Counted from the stretch's first letter, positions 16,906 to 26,590 are shown. The stretch: 64,000 bases of DNA from an uncultured Clostridia bacterium (GCA_948467395.1 CAOKDX010000005.1:62001-126000); one strand, 5' to 3'. Numbers and translations: made by a program. Notes: generated by a model not told the origin, from the letters alone.

Positions 16906-18621
16906 TCAGAACTCAAATTTTCTCGTATTCTCTGTCAGCTCCTGGGACATATGTACCAGCTTATCCGTTTCCTGGTTGCAGCTTTGTATGATCTCACTGA
17001 GTTCCACCATGGAGGAAGAGGTTTCCTCTGTGCTGGCCGCATTTTCCTGCGCTACTGCAGCCAGCCCCTCCACAAGGGAGAGTACGGTGTTTTTGTGCTC
17101 ACTCAGGGCAGATACCTGTCTGCGGATATGCACGATGGCGTCTGCCACCTCGGATACTTCTGTGTTCAGAGAATGGAACATGGTATCCGTCTCGGAGAGC
17201 TTGTCATTCTGCTGTCTGATATTGTCCGTCACCTCAGTCATGGTCTGGACACTGGTGTCGGAGTTCTTCAGCAGATTGTTCACGATGCCAATAATCTTTT
17301 CAGCCGATTCTCTTGATTGTTCTGACAGGGTGCGTATCTCACTGGCCACCACGGCAAAGCCTCTGCCGTTCTCTCCTGCTCTTGCCGCTTCAATGCTGGC
17401 ATTCAGGGACAGGAGATTGGTCTGGCTGGCAATATCCGTGATGAGATCTGTCGCCTCGCGGATTTCCTGGGCGGACTGGTTTGTCAGATTGGTCTGATTC
17501 TGTACAAGAATGACGGATTCCTGTGTCCTTTTGCTGAGCTGCTGCAATTCATTGAGGTTTTCCCTGGCGGTCTGATTGTATTCCTTCATTTTTTCCGAAC
17601 TATTATTGAGTGTCTCAATATTGGCGGAAGTATCCTCCAGGGCATTCCCCATCTCCGTCACCCGTTCGCTGGCATCCATAGTGTCATGGGCCTGTCCAGT
17701 GGCGCCGTTGGCAATTTCATTTACTGCAGTATTGACATTGGAAATGGATTCGGTAATGCGTCCGAAAGAATCGGAAAAATGGTTGGAAAGATCCTCCAGT
17801 GCATGGGAGGAGTCATTTATATTAGTGAGAATGGTGTGCAGATTGTGGATCAGGCTCTGTATGGCGCGGGCCATGTCGCCCACTTCATCGGAACGGTTCA
17901 TCAGGATTGGTTTGATTTCCAGCTTCAGAATGCCCTTTGCCACATCATTCAGATTGCCAGCGGTGCCGCTGAGTGTTTTCGCGATCCGGATTACCATAAA
18001 GAGTACGATAGCGAAAGCGATGATAAATATAATGCACATAACAACGGCCATGGACACGGCTGTATTTTGTATCCCCTTATTGACCTGTTCCAGACTGCGG
18101 CCGCAGAATACACTGCCGATAATCTCACTGGAATCCGGCTGGCACAGCGGAACATAATAACCAGAATAGGGTTTACCGAATAATTCAATTTTGGGGGCGT
18201 AATAGTTTTCCCCGTTTTTTATCTTTTCGTATACTTCGGCAGACATTTTCGTGTTTATTTCCCGGCTGCCATTTTCATTTGTGAGGGTAGTGAGGACACG
18301 GGTGTCCCCATAAAACACCGATAATTCTACATCGTGGTCTTTCTTTATCAGGTCCATCAGTTCATAGTTTCCTGAGAGAGTTTCTGTTCCCTTCATAAGG
18401 GTTGTCCCATCCATGGAGAACTGTCCCTTATCGCCCATCTCCCGATAGGCTTCGCACAGGCTCTTTGCCACCCCGCCCACTTCCCGTTCCACAAGGGCTT
18501 CGGAAAGCTCCCGCTGTTTGCTGACACCCAGCCAGACGCCTGCCACGGTGATGAGCAGAATAGGAATCGCTACGGTCAGACTGAGTTTAAATGCAAGTTT
18601 TAATCCTTTTCTTTTTTGCAC
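16906..18621 (-). CDS. Methyl-accepting chemotaxis protein
   Basis: Chemoreceptor of 571 residues. A first membrane helix (about residues 9-31) and a second (about 190-215) flank a periplasmic domain of about 155 residues that looks like a single Cache domain ([35 protein letters not shown]). HAMP and a methyl-accepting coiled coil follow, with the tip [19 protein letters not shown] and [15 protein letters not shown]. It starts with GTG behind GGAGG. It is not an allele of the receptor at the window start, since the sensor parts differ. No chemotaxis kinase genes are near; it is monocistronic. Confidence 0.95.
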   Translation of the reverse strand: MQKRKGLKLAFKLSLTVAIPILLITVAGVWLGVSKQRELSEALVEREVGGVAKSLCEAYREMGDKGQFSMDGTTLMKGTETLSGNYELMDLIKKDHDVELSVFYGDTRVLTTLTNENGSREINTKMSAEVYEKIKNGENYYAPKIELFGKPYSGYYVPLCQPDSSEIIGSVFCGRSLEQVNKGIQNTAVSMAVVMCIIFIIAFAIVLFMVIRIAKTLSGTAGNLNDVAKGILKLEIKPILMNRSDEVGDMARAIQSLIHNLHTILTNINDSSHALEDLSNHFSDSFGRITESISNVNTAVNEIANGATGQAHDTMDASERVTEMGNALEDTSANIETLNNSSEKMKEYNQTARENLNELQQLSKRTQESVILVQNQTNLTNQSAQEIREATDLITDIASQTNLLSLNASIEAARAGENGRGFAVVASEIRTLSEQSRESAEKIIGIVNNLLKNSDTSVQTMTEVTDNIRQQNDKLSETDTMFHSLNTEVSEVADAIVHIRRQVSALSEHKNTVLSLVEGLAAVAQENAASTEETSSSMVELSEIIQSCNQETDKLVHMSQELTENTRKFEF

Positions 18622-18731
18622 GTGCTGTTTCCTCCTTTCAAAATTGTGAGATATGTGAATAATTATACCTTTTTTGGGTTAAATTTGCAACAATTTTTAT
18701 AAAACAGCGGGGAAATTCAAAAGGATTTTCA

Positions 18732-18758
18732 TTGAAATTCTCCGCAATTTGATATAAT
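18732..18758 (+). promoter_or_regulatory. Promoter of trxA-trxB (extended -10)
   Basis: TATAAT (18753-18758) is preceded by TG at 18750-18751, giving an extended -10 element, with TTGAAA at 18732-18737 and a short 15-base spacer. The trxA ribosome binding site AGGGAGG lies 45 bases downstream. Confidence 0.6.
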
Positions 18759-18812
18759 ATAAACATCGTAGGATATACTATAATAAAATATGTAAGATCA
18801 GGGAGGTTCATT

Positions 18813-19118
18813 ATGGCAGTGATAGAGATAACTTCAGCGAATTTTGAACAGGAGGTGATGAAATCGGATAAACCGGTTCTTCTGGATTTCTGGGCAGCGT
18901 GGTGCGGACCGTGCCAGATGCTTTCCCCTCTTGTGGATCAGGTGGCGGAGGAGCGGACGGATATCAAGGTGGGAAAAGTAAATGTGGACGAACAGCAGGA
19001 GCTGGCCATGAAATATCAGGTGATGTCCATCCCCATGCTGCTCGTAATGAAAAATGGCGAGATTGCAAATAAGTCTGTCGGTCTGATTTCAAAGGAACAG
19101 ATATTGAATCTATTATAA
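18813..19118 (+). CDS. trxA: Thioredoxin
   Basis: Small cytoplasmic dithiol protein of 101 residues that reduces protein disulfides. The active site is Cys31-Gly-Pro-Cys34 in FWAAWCGPCQML, the cis-proline is in SIPMLLVMKNG, and the length is typical. It is followed after 17 bases by thioredoxin reductase, so the electron path NADPH-TrxB-TrxA is encoded together. Confidence 0.97.
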   Translation: MAVIEITSANFEQEVMKSDKPVLLDFWAAWCGPCQMLSPLVDQVAEERTDIKVGKVNVDEQQELAMKYQVMSIPMLLVMKNGEIANKSVGLISKEQILNLL

Positions 19119-19135
19119 GGAGAGACGGAACAGAG

Positions 19136-20053
19136 ATGTATGATATCATTATCGTAGGCGGCGGGACCGCCGGGCTTTCTGCTGCCATTTACGGGGTACG
19201 CGCCGGCAGGAAGGTGTTGATCCTGGAGGCGAAGAGCTACGGGGGGCAGATCGTCAATTCACCAGAGGTAGAGAACTATCCTGGTATCCGGAAGATATCC
19301 GGCATGGAATTTGCAAAAGGATTGTATGAGCAGGCCACCGGACTGGGGGCGGAGTTCCGCCAGGGCCAGGTGCTCCGGATCGAGGTTCGGGAGAATCACA
19401 GGTCGGCTGTAGTCTCTGAGGCGGACGGCAGTGAGACGGAATATAAGGCGAAGGCGGTTATTCTCGCCACAGGGGCGAGAAACCGTCCCCTTGGCGTGGC
19501 GAGGGAGCAGGAACTCACCGGGGCCGGTGTGTCTTATTGTGCCACCTGTGACGGTATGTTTTTCCGGGGAAAGCAGGTGGCAGTGGCGGGGGGCGGTAAT
19601 ACGGCGCTGGAAGACGCCGCCTTTCTTTCCCATTACTGTGAGCGGGTCTATGTCATTCACAGAAGAGACCGGTTCCGGGGAGAGGAGAGGCTGGTGGAGA
19701 ACCTGCGGCAGAAGGAAAATGTTGAATTTGTGCTGGATGCGGTAGTGGAGGAGCTGATGGGTAAAGATATACTGGAGGGCGTCCGGATTCGGAATGTCCT
19801 TTCGGGAGAGGAAATGGAATTGTCTGTCAGCGGTCTTTTCGTGGCGATAGGACAAATGCCGGATAACGATGGCTTTGCCGGCATTGTATCTTTGGATGAA
19901 AAGGGCTATATTCAGGCGGCGGAGGACTGCCGGACGGAGGCGCCGGGAATCTTTGTGGCGGGAGACTGCCGGACGAAGGAGGTCCGCCAGCTTGCCACGG
20001 CGGCTGCCGACGGGGCAGTGGCGGCACTGGCAGCCTGCGAGTATATCGGATGA
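19136..20053 (+). CDS. trxB: Thioredoxin reductase
   Basis: Flavoprotein of 305 residues that reduces thioredoxin with NADPH. It has the FAD motif GGGTAG at residues 8-13, the redox pair Cys135-Ala-Thr-Cys138 in SYCATCDGMFF, the NADPH motif GGGNTALEDA and the closing FVAGDCRTKEVRQLATAAADG that binds FAD. Domain order FAD-NADPH-FAD is that of the low-molecular-weight type. It sits in one unit with trxA. Confidence 0.96.
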   Translation: MYDIIIVGGGTAGLSAAIYGVRAGRKVLILEAKSYGGQIVNSPEVENYPGIRKISGMEFAKGLYEQATGLGAEFRQGQVLRIEVRENHRSAVVSEADGSETEYKAKAVILATGARNRPLGVAREQELTGAGVSYCATCDGMFFRGKQVAVAGGGNTALEDAAFLSHYCERVYVIHRRDRFRGEERLVENLRQKENVEFVLDAVVEELMGKDILEGVRIRNVLSGEEMELSVSGLFVAIGQMPDNDGFAGIVSLDEKGYIQAAEDCRTEAPGIFVAGDCRTKEVRQLATAAADGAVAALAACEYIG

Positions 20054-20075
20054 GAGAAGGAGATAAAAAGGTAGA

Positions 20076-21413
20076 ATGAGTAAAACACGGATTCAGCTGT
20101 CTGATCATTTTACATACAAAAGATTGCTGAAATTTGTACTTCCCTCTATTGTTACGATGATTTTTACGTCTGTCTACGGTGTGGTAGACGGACTTTTTGT
20201 ATCAAATTATGCGGGTAAGGCCGCCTTTGCGGCGGTGAATCTGATTATGCCGGTGCCGATCCTGCTGGGGGCACTGGGATTTATGCTGGGCACCGGGGGC
20301 AGTGCCATTGTGGCGAAGACGCTGGGAGAGGGAAAGAGGGAGCTTGCCAACCAGTATTTTTCCATGCTGGTACTGGTGGCTTTTATTGGAGCGGCAGTGC
20401 TGGCTGTCATCGGAGTGGTGCTGATTCGTCCCCTGGCTGTTCTGCTGGGGGCGGACGGAGAGATGCTGGGGCATTGTGTCACCTATGGGCGGATTATTCT
20501 GATTTCCCTGCCCTTCTTTGCTCTTCAGAATATCTTTCAGAGCTTTCTTGTGACGGCCGAGCGTCCTGCTCTGGGACTAAAGATCACCATAGCGGCAGGT
20601 GTTACTAATATGGTATTGGATCTGCTGTTCGTAGGGGTGCTGGACTTGGGAGTTACCGGTGCGGCGGCCGCCACAGTGATCAGCGAGACTGTGGGAGGAT
20701 GCGTGCCGCTGGTTTACTTTTTGCGCCCCAACACCAGCCTTCTGCGTCTCCAGAGGCCCCGCATTGTCTGGCGCGTACTGGGACATGCCTGTGCCAACGG
20801 CTCGTCGGAGCTGATGACAAACGTTTCCATGTCCGTAGTGAATATGCTCTATAATCGACAGCTTATGCGGTTTGCCGGAGAGAACGGCGTGGCTGCTTAC
20901 GGGACGATCATGTATGTCAATTTTTTCTTTGTGGCTGCCTTTATTGGTTATTCCATTGGCATGGCTCCTGTGGCAGGGTTTAATCACGGTGCGCAGAATC
21001 ACACAGAGCTGCATAATGTGTTCCGCAAAAGCCTGCGGCTGATCCTCCTGGCAGGGGCTGCCATGACGATTCTTGGCCTGCTTCTGTCCGGCGTTCTGGC
21101 AAAGATCTTTGTGGGATATGACAGAGAGCTTCTGGAACTCACCAGAAGGGGATTCCGGATCTATTGCTCCGCTTTCCTTATCATGGGCTTTAATATTTTC
21201 GGCTCCGCTTTCTTTACCGCTCTCGGCAGTGGTCTGATCTCTGCTCTGATCTCATTTCTGCGGACACTTGTGTTCCAGGTGATGGCAGTTCTTGTTCTGC
21301 CGCTTCTTCTGGGGATTGACGGCATCTGGCTCGCCATTGTGATGGCAGAAATCCTGGCACTGGCTGTTACTGGCAGCTTTCTCATTGGGAAGCGGAAAAA
21401 ATACAATTATTAG
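20076..21413 (+). CDS. MATE-family multidrug/cation efflux transporter
   Basis: Membrane exporter of 445 residues with twelve predicted helices in two related halves. FVLPSIVTMIFTSVYGVVDGLFVSN is the usual start of a MatE domain, and GFNHGAQN and GSAFFTALGSG are family patches of the second half. Such proteins use Na+ or H+ gradients to export organic cations or drugs. A second MATE gene starts 10 bases after it; the two are not copies of each other and could act separately or as partners. It lies 22 bases after trxB and may belong to the same transcript. Confidence 0.92.
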   Translation: MSKTRIQLSDHFTYKRLLKFVLPSIVTMIFTSVYGVVDGLFVSNYAGKAAFAAVNLIMPVPILLGALGFMLGTGGSAIVAKTLGEGKRELANQYFSMLVLVAFIGAAVLAVIGVVLIRPLAVLLGADGEMLGHCVTYGRIILISLPFFALQNIFQSFLVTAERPALGLKITIAAGVTNMVLDLLFVGVLDLGVTGAAAATVISETVGGCVPLVYFLRPNTSLLRLQRPRIVWRVLGHACANGSSELMTNVSMSVVNMLYNRQLMRFAGENGVAAYGTIMYVNFFFVAAFIGYSIGMAPVAGFNHGAQNHTELHNVFRKSLRLILLAGAAMTILGLLLSGVLAKIFVGYDRELLELTRRGFRIYCSAFLIMGFNIFGSAFFTALGSGLISALISFLRTLVFQVMAVLVLPLLLGIDGIWLAIVMAEILALAVTGSFLIGKRKKYNY

Positions 21414-21422
21414 GAGAGAGAA

Positions 21423-22820
21423 ATGAAGAAGATACAGCAAGAAAATCCCCTTGGCACGGAGCCGGTTGGGCTGCTGCTGCGAAAATTTACAGTACCCAGC
21501 ATTATCTCCATGCTGGTGGGATCCCTTTATAATATAGTGGATCAGTTTTTTATCGGGCAGAAGATCGGGGAGCTGGGGAATGCCGCCACGAATATTGCTT
21601 TTCCGTTAAATACGCTCTGCATTGCCACGGCGCTGATTTTCGGCGTCGGCGGCGCCTCTGCCTTTAATTTGTCTATGGGCGAGGGGAACCGGGGGAGGGC
21701 AGTGCGTTTTATGGGGAACGCGGCGTCCATGCTGTTCCTGTCCGGCACGGTGATTTCACTGATCACGCTGGGGTTCCTGCGTCCGTTGATGCAGTTTTTT
21801 GGTTCGCCGGATAATGTGCTGGACTATGCCATGGAATATACCCAGGTGACGGCCGTGGGATTCCCTTTTTTATTGCTGTCCACTGGAGGGGGGCATCTGC
21901 TTCGGGCAGACGGCAGGCCGAAGATGACCATGATCTGCAATCTGGCCGGAGCTGTGATCAATACAGCTCTGGACGCCCTGTTTGTTTTTGGGCTGGAGTG
22001 GGGGATGCGGGGGGCGGCCCTGGCTACCATAATCGGGCAGATCGCCGCCGCTGCCATGGTGGTATGGGGGCTGGCACACTGCCGGACCGTTGATTTGGAG
22101 CGGAGGCATCTGATTCCGGGGCTGCGTTATGTGGGGAGGATCATTTCCCTGGGATTTGCCAACTGGGTGAATCAGATCGCCATGATGGTTGTACAGATCA
22201 TTATGAATAAATCCCTGAAATATTACGGAGCCCTGTCCGCCTATGGGGAATCCATCCCCATCGCCTGTTCCGGCATTATTACGAAAGTCAATATGCTGTT
22301 TATGTCTTTTGTCATCGGGCTGTCCCAGGGGCTGCAGCCCATAGCCGGATTTAATTACGGAGCGGGAAATTATTCCAGGGTAAAGGAGGCGTACAAAAAG
22401 GACATCATATGCGGCGCTTCCCTGGCGGTGTTTTCCTTTCTGATGTTTCAGATATTTCCGCGGCAGATTATATCCGTCTTTGGAAGCGGATCGGAGGAAT
22501 ATTTCCGTTTTGCAGAAAATTATTTTCATATCTTTTTGTTTTTCACCTTTGTGAATTTTATGCAGCCCATCAGTTCCAATTTTTTCACTGCCATTGGGAA
22601 ACCAAGAAGGGGCGCCTTTCTGGCACTGACCCGTCAGATTATATTTCTGCTGCCGCTGGTGGTGGTGCTCCCGCTCTATATGGGGATTGACGGTGTAATG
22701 TATGCGGGTCCCGTGGCAGATTTCCTGGCGGCGGCAGTGGCTGGCATCATGGTGGTGCGGGAGCTGAAAAGAAAGGAATACCGTCAGACAGGCAAAGCGC
22801 CGGAGGGCGCAGCAGAATAA
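21423..22820 (+). CDS. MATE-family efflux transporter, second of a tandem pair
   Basis: Membrane exporter of 465 residues, twelve helices. The N-terminal FTVPSIISMLVGSLYNIVDQFFIGQ, GGASAFNLSMGEGNRG and GLQPIAGFNYGAGNYSRV assign it to the MATE family, in the subgroup of MepA-like proteins. It is separated from the first MATE gene by 10 bases and followed after 30 bases by map. A GAGAGAA site precedes the ATG. Substrate unknown. Confidence 0.92.
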   Translation: MKKIQQENPLGTEPVGLLLRKFTVPSIISMLVGSLYNIVDQFFIGQKIGELGNAATNIAFPLNTLCIATALIFGVGGASAFNLSMGEGNRGRAVRFMGNAASMLFLSGTVISLITLGFLRPLMQFFGSPDNVLDYAMEYTQVTAVGFPFLLLSTGGGHLLRADGRPKMTMICNLAGAVINTALDALFVFGLEWGMRGAALATIIGQIAAAAMVVWGLAHCRTVDLERRHLIPGLRYVGRIISLGFANWVNQIAMMVVQIIMNKSLKYYGALSAYGESIPIACSGIITKVNMLFMSFVIGLSQGLQPIAGFNYGAGNYSRVKEAYKKDIICGASLAVFSFLMFQIFPRQIISVFGSGSEEYFRFAENYFHIFLFFTFVNFMQPISSNFFTAIGKPRRGAFLALTRQIIFLLPLVVVLPLYMGIDGVMYAGPVADFLAAAVAGIMVVRELKRKEYRQTGKAPEGAAE

Positions 22821-22850
22821 GAGAATAGAAGAGTAGGAGGTAATGGAAAG

Positions 22851-23726
22851 ATGTCATTGAAAATAGGGAGAAATGATCCGTGCTGGTGTGGAAGTGGAAG
22901 AAAATATAAAACCTGTCATCAGGGCTTTGATGCAAAGATACAGGCAGCGGCTGACAGGGGACTCCCTGTTCCTTCCCATGAGATCATTAAGAATCCGGAA
23001 CAGATTGAGAAGATCCGGGAGAGCTGTAAGATCAATATTGCAGTGCTGGACTACATAGCGGAGAATATCTGCGAGGGTATGAATACGGCACAGATTGATA
23101 AGATCGTCTATGATATGACGACAGATATGGGGGGGATTCCCGCTCCGCTGAATTACGAGGGCTATCCGTACAGCGTCTGCACCTCCCTGAATGACCAGGT
23201 GTGTCATGGTTTTCCGTCAGAAAAGGTAGTCCTTCGGTCCGGCGATATTATCAATATAGACTGTTCCACCATACTGGACGGGTATTTTTCAGACTCTTCC
23301 CGCATGTTCTGTATCGGTGAGGTCAGTCCAGAGAAACAGAGGCTGGTGGATGTAACGAAGGAGTGTGTAGAACTGGGACTGGGGGAGGTAAAGCCCTGGG
23401 GATTTCTCGGGGATATGGGACAGGCTGTCCATGACCATGCCTATGCCAACGGCTATACGGTAGTCCGTGAGATCGGCGGTCATGGTGTGGGACTGGAATT
23501 CCACGAGGATCCCTGGGTCAGCTATAATTCTGTCCGGGGGCAGGAGATGATGATGGTGCCGGGGATGATATTCACCATAGAGCCCATGGTAAATATGGGC
23601 GGCGTGGAGATCTATACGGACGAGCGCAATAACTGGGAGGTGTATACAAAGGATCATAAACCCTCCGCCCAGTGGGAGATAATGGTGCTGGTGACGGAGA
23701 CGGGGAATGAGGTACTGTGCTGGTAA
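22851..23726 (+). CDS. map: Methionine aminopeptidase type I with N-terminal SEC-C motif
   Basis: Removes the initiator methionine from new proteins. Residues 5-22 form a SEC-C zinc motif (RNDPCWCGSGRKYKTCH, with the CxC...CH pattern). The rest is the pita-bread aminopeptidase: metal ligands in NIDCSTILDGYFSDSS (two Asp), GGHGVGLEFHEDP (His), FTIEPMV (Glu) and WEIMVLVTE (Glu). At 291 residues it is the longer form with the zinc extension, as in many Clostridia. The extension may help ribosome binding. It ends a run of same-strand genes from trxA; right after it the sequence switches to the island with the broken HAD gene. Confidence 0.95.
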   Translation: MSLKIGRNDPCWCGSGRKYKTCHQGFDAKIQAAADRGLPVPSHEIIKNPEQIEKIRESCKINIAVLDYIAENICEGMNTAQIDKIVYDMTTDMGGIPAPLNYEGYPYSVCTSLNDQVCHGFPSEKVVLRSGDIINIDCSTILDGYFSDSSRMFCIGEVSPEKQRLVDVTKECVELGLGEVKPWGFLGDMGQAVHDHAYANGYTVVREIGGHGVGLEFHEDPWVSYNSVRGQEMMMVPGMIFTIEPMVNMGGVEIYTDERNNWEVYTKDHKPSAQWEIMVLVTETGNEVLCW

Positions 23727-23733
23727 AAAATGA

Positions 23734-23994
23734 GACGGGGATCTTATCAACACCCCCCGCAAACCAAACAAAAGGATATTCGATTTGGCTTTGGAAAAAG
23801 CGGAATTACAGCCAGATGAAGTCTGGTATATCGGAGATCAGTATGAGTGCGATGTAGAAGGTTCCTTAAATGCCGGTCTGCTGCCGATCTGGTACATAGG
23901 GGCGATTGATCTGCCTTACACAGAAGATAAAAATATTCTGACAGTAAAAACTTGGAGTGAAATCAGGCAGTATATGGAGACATTGTTAGTGTGA
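23734..23994 (+). pseudogene. HAD-superfamily hydrolase, C-terminal remnant
   Basis: An open frame of 86 codons without a usable start codon or ribosome binding site. It reads KPNKRIFDLALEKAELQPDE, then VWYIGDQYECDVEGSLNAG, which are motif III lysine region and motif IV of a HAD phosphatase. The N-terminal part with the nucleophile Asp motif is absent, and a stop codon lies just upstream at 23731. A full protein would be over 200 residues. The stump starts only a few bases after map, so a deletion or insertion junction is likely there. Its 3' end overlaps the sirtuin gene end on the other strand by 32 bases. Confidence 0.75.
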
Positions 23995-24850
23995 ATAGTA
24001 CCTTTTCAATTTTTTTGTTAATACAAATCGTTTGTTTTTCAAGTTCTCTCGGCACGATCGCCTCGCCGTAGTTAATACAAGCATAAGTTGCGCGGCTGTT
24101 CTGTGCAGTCATCTGCCAAAATGGATATTTGATGATGGCAGGCGTATTTGCTCCAACTCCAAGTTCTAAAAACAAAATATGCAAGTTTTTATGCCGCCTG
24201 ATAAAGTCCTCATAGCGGCTCGCTGCCGCATACCATCCCTCGTCCTGCACAAAGGAGTTATCACACCGCAGATTCATTGTCATGGGTGCGCCGCATACGG
24301 GACATTTGGGGATTAACTCTGACGGAATTATCAAATTCTTTTGAGTCGCAACCATTTGGCGCACAATTTCCTCGTTATCATAAGTCTTATTGTGGCAGGC
24401 TTCGGAGCATTGCCAGAGTCCATAATCGCCCTGCGTATAAAACAGACGCTTTTTATCAAAGCCTGCAAGTTGAAATTGGTGGTCGACATTTGTAGTTAGT
24501 ACATAATAGTCCTTACCATTCACGATATTCAATAAATCCGCATAGGGCCTTCCTGTCTCTATATCATAGCGATTGACATAGATCTGCTTTGACCACCATG
24601 CCCAATATTCTTCGAGTGTTTCATAGGGATAAAAGCCGCCTGAATACATATCGGAAAAGCCGTATTTCTTACGGAAATCCGCAAAATGTTTTTCAAAGCG
24701 TTCTCCGCTGTAAGAAAACCCCGACGCCGCAGACATTCCTGCTCCTGCACCGATTACAATAGCGTCTGCATTTTCTATTTCATTTTTCAACCTGTCTATC
24801 TGCTCTGAGTAACTCTCGGTAGATGTTGTAATCAAGTTCCTTATAAACAT
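23963..24850 (-). CDS. Class M sirtuin (SirTM-like, probable protein ADP-ribosyltransferase)
   Basis: NAD-dependent sirtuin of 295 residues. The NAD fold is seen as GAGAGMSAASGF (residues 34-45), and TTNVDHQFQLAG holds Asn121 and Asp123. In place of the catalytic His-Gly of deacetylases it has Gln140 in YTQGDYGLWQC, a feature of class M sirtuins, which transfer ADP-ribose instead of removing acetyl groups. A zinc site is formed by Cys148, Cys152, Cys183 and Cys186. It starts 71 bases inside the end of the macrodomain gene, with GAGGTG before the ATG, so the two are tightly coupled. In Staphylococcus and Streptococcus such pairs sit with GcvH-like and LplA-like genes; neither is seen here. Confidence 0.85.
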   Translation of the reverse strand: MFIRNLITTSTESYSEQIDRLKNEIENADAIVIGAGAGMSAASGFSYSGERFEKHFADFRKKYGFSDMYSGGFYPYETLEEYWAWWSKQIYVNRYDIETGRPYADLLNIVNGKDYYVLTTNVDHQFQLAGFDKKRLFYTQGDYGLWQCSEACHNKTYDNEEIVRQMVATQKNLIIPSELIPKCPVCGAPMTMNLRCDNSFVQDEGWYAAASRYEDFIRRHKNLHILFLELGVGANTPAIIKYPFWQMTAQNSRATYACINYGEAIVPRELEKQTICINKKIEKVLFTLTMSPYTA

Positions 24851-25574
24851 TGAAAATCACCTCGATTTCACTTTTTGTCTGTCTTTTGTATTCCTTAACG
24901 GCTTGTATCGCTATCCGTGCCGCCTTATCGTTTGGAAAACGAAACTCCCCCGTAGAGATACAGCAAAAGGCAATGCTCTTTAACCCATTTTGCTCTGCCA
25001 GTTCTAAACAGGAACGGTAGCAGGCTGCAAGCAATTCCTCGTCCTTTTTGGAAAGCCGGCCGTGAATAACCGGACCGACCGTGTGCAGTACGAAACGGCT
25101 CGGCAGATTATAGGCGGGCGTGATTTTTGCCTTGCCCGTTTCTTCCTCGTGACCTTGTTGTTTCATAAGTTCTGCACAAGCCAGACGAAGCCTCACACCT
25201 GCAAAGGTATGAATGGCATTGTCAATGCAGCCATGGTTAGGGCAGAAACAGCCCAGAAGCTGTCTGTTTGCCGCATTGACTATACCGTCGCATTGCAGCG
25301 TAGTAATATCGCCACGCCAAAGATACAGCCCTTGCTGATCCGGCTCTAAGCCGGAAAGAGCCGTAATTCCTTTTTGCCATGTTTCTTCCTGCAGATAGGC
25401 GTCCTGCACCGTCAAAAATTCCTCCGTCACGGGCAGGGGCATACGAATATTAAAAAGTGAACGAAGCAGGTTTTTCTGTTTCTGTTCGTCAGACGGAATT
25501 TTTATTTTGGAATACTGCGGCTGTTCTTTTAAGAGAGCCGCAATTAAATATTTTCTTCTCTCGCGCTGTGTCAT
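24780..25574 (-). CDS. Macrodomain ADP-ribose hydrolase (zinc macrodomain type)
   Basis: A protein of 264 residues expected to remove ADP-ribose from proteins modified by the sirtuin. The macrodomain starts after a helical N-terminal region (about residues 1-80): GDIT (88-91), VNAAN (99-103) and CISTGEFRFP near residue 205 are its ligand loops. GCFCPNHGCIDNAIHTFAG (from residue 108) gives Cys109, Cys111, His114 and Cys116, a cluster typical of macrodomains with a zinc in the active site. The ATG at 25574 has AGAGGAT before it; a longer frame to 25667 adds 31 untypical residues. Its end overlaps the sirtuin gene by 71 bases. Confidence 0.87.
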   Translation of the reverse strand: MTQRERRKYLIAALLKEQPQYSKIKIPSDEQKQKNLLRSLFNIRMPLPVTEEFLTVQDAYLQEETWQKGITALSGLEPDQQGLYLWRGDITTLQCDGIVNAANRQLLGCFCPNHGCIDNAIHTFAGVRLRLACAELMKQQGHEEETGKAKITPAYNLPSRFVLHTVGPVIHGRLSKKDEELLAACYRSCLELAEQNGLKSIAFCCISTGEFRFPNDKAARIAIQAVKEYKRQTKSEIEVIFNVYKELDYNIYRELLRADRQVEK

Positions 25575-25682
25575 CTTCTTATCCTCTCCGTTCCATTGTT
25601 TTCTGCGGACATACAATTTGACAGGCTTCAGTTCTGTGTGCAAGATTTCAGCTGTGCTCCTTTTCATGAACCTCTTATAGAA

Positions 25683-25715
25683 CGGGACTGCCGTATCGAC
25701 AGTCCCGCCACCGTA
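25683..25715 (-). terminator. Hairpin after the metallo-beta-lactamase-fold gene
   Basis: CGGGACTG (25683-25690) and CAGTCCCG (25700-25707) form a perfect 8-base-pair stem. On the minus strand it comes directly after the stop of the gene ending at 25716, followed by a weak TTCTATAAG tract. It may stop transcription partly and allow some readthrough into the macrodomain gene. Confidence 0.6.
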
Positions 25716-26507
25716 TTAAGCAAAGAAAAATCCTGCCGTCATTTCCAGATAGTTCTGGCCGCTGTATGCGGGGTACTCTTTCTGTACCTCTGTTTTAAAG
25801 GTGTCAGCATCCGCACAATTTGCTGCAATCTTTTTCAGATTTTCAAGATAGTCGATTTTCGTTTGTGCGTCTTTCAAGTCCTCCGGTGTGTAGTGTGAGG
25901 TCAGAATCAGGTCATAACCCTTTTCGATATAACTGTGGAGTTCTGCGATAATTCCGTCAGCGTGACCGGCACCCGCAACAATCGAGTGGCAGTCGTGTCC
26001 GAGCATATGAGTGTAAACAGCGTTGATTTCGGAAATCACAATGTCGAATGCCTCTGCGGTCTGTTTGATTTCAAAATCAATACCGCCGATTGTAACTTTC
26101 CCCTCTCCGATGACATTGGTAATTTTGTGAATTGAACTGTCGAAAATTTCTCCAAATGTGCTTGTGAAATTGTCCACCAATGCCTTTCCTCCGCCGTTTT
26201 CAGAATAGTCTCTGGCATTTTGTGTTGCATATTTCGGGACATTCGGCAGGAAAGCAGCTCCTGCGCCGTGATAGGCAATCAGTACACCTTTGACCTCAAC
26301 ACCGTTCAGATATTCCGTAAGCTCTTTTATATTATCAAAAAAGCAAGGGGACTCAATAATGACGGCTTTGCCATTTTTCTCAATGATAAAAACCTCATCG
26401 TCGATGAAATCGTTGGTTTTGTATGCGTGCAGCTTAATGCCGCCGAAATCGTAAATATTCATTTCACCTTTTGCCAGTTTTACAGTAGTAAATGTGTTCT
26501 TGTTCAT
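25716..26507 (-). CDS. Metallo-beta-lactamase-fold protein lacking the HxHxDH metal motif
   Basis: Protein of 263 residues with the overall pattern of an MBL-fold hydrolase: an N-terminal beta half (YDFGGIKLHAYKTND, then AVIIESPC), later GHDCHSIVAGAG, and LILTSHYTPEDL near the end. The position of the canonical HxHxDH reads IAYHGAGAAFLPN, so most of the metal ligands are missing. It may be a binding protein or use a different chemistry. No signal peptide. GGAGGATATC precedes the ATG. It is divergent from an HxlR regulator and has its own clear promoter. Confidence 0.7.
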   Translation of the reverse strand: MNKNTFTTVKLAKGEMNIYDFGGIKLHAYKTNDFIDDEVFIIEKNGKAVIIESPCFFDNIKELTEYLNGVEVKGVLIAYHGAGAAFLPNVPKYATQNARDYSENGGGKALVDNFTSTFGEIFDSSIHKITNVIGEGKVTIGGIDFEIKQTAEAFDIVISEINAVYTHMLGHDCHSIVAGAGHADGIIAELHSYIEKGYDLILTSHYTPEDLKDAQTKIDYLENLKKIAANCADADTFKTEVQKEYPAYSGQNYLEMTAGFFFA

Positions 26508-26590
26508 AATGATATCCTCCAGATTCTATGATTGTTATTGACGATCTGCTTCGAGCTGCGCAGCGGCCGTTCTCCGCAGCTCTTGACTAT

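Noticed and set aside
23785-23994. HAD hydrolase as an intact small gene from TTG 23785
   Set aside because: The homology continues upstream of that codon and motif I is absent, so it is a remnant.
24780-25667. Longer macrodomain protein from 25667
   Set aside because: The added 31 residues are not family-like and the ATG at 25574 has a better ribosome binding site.
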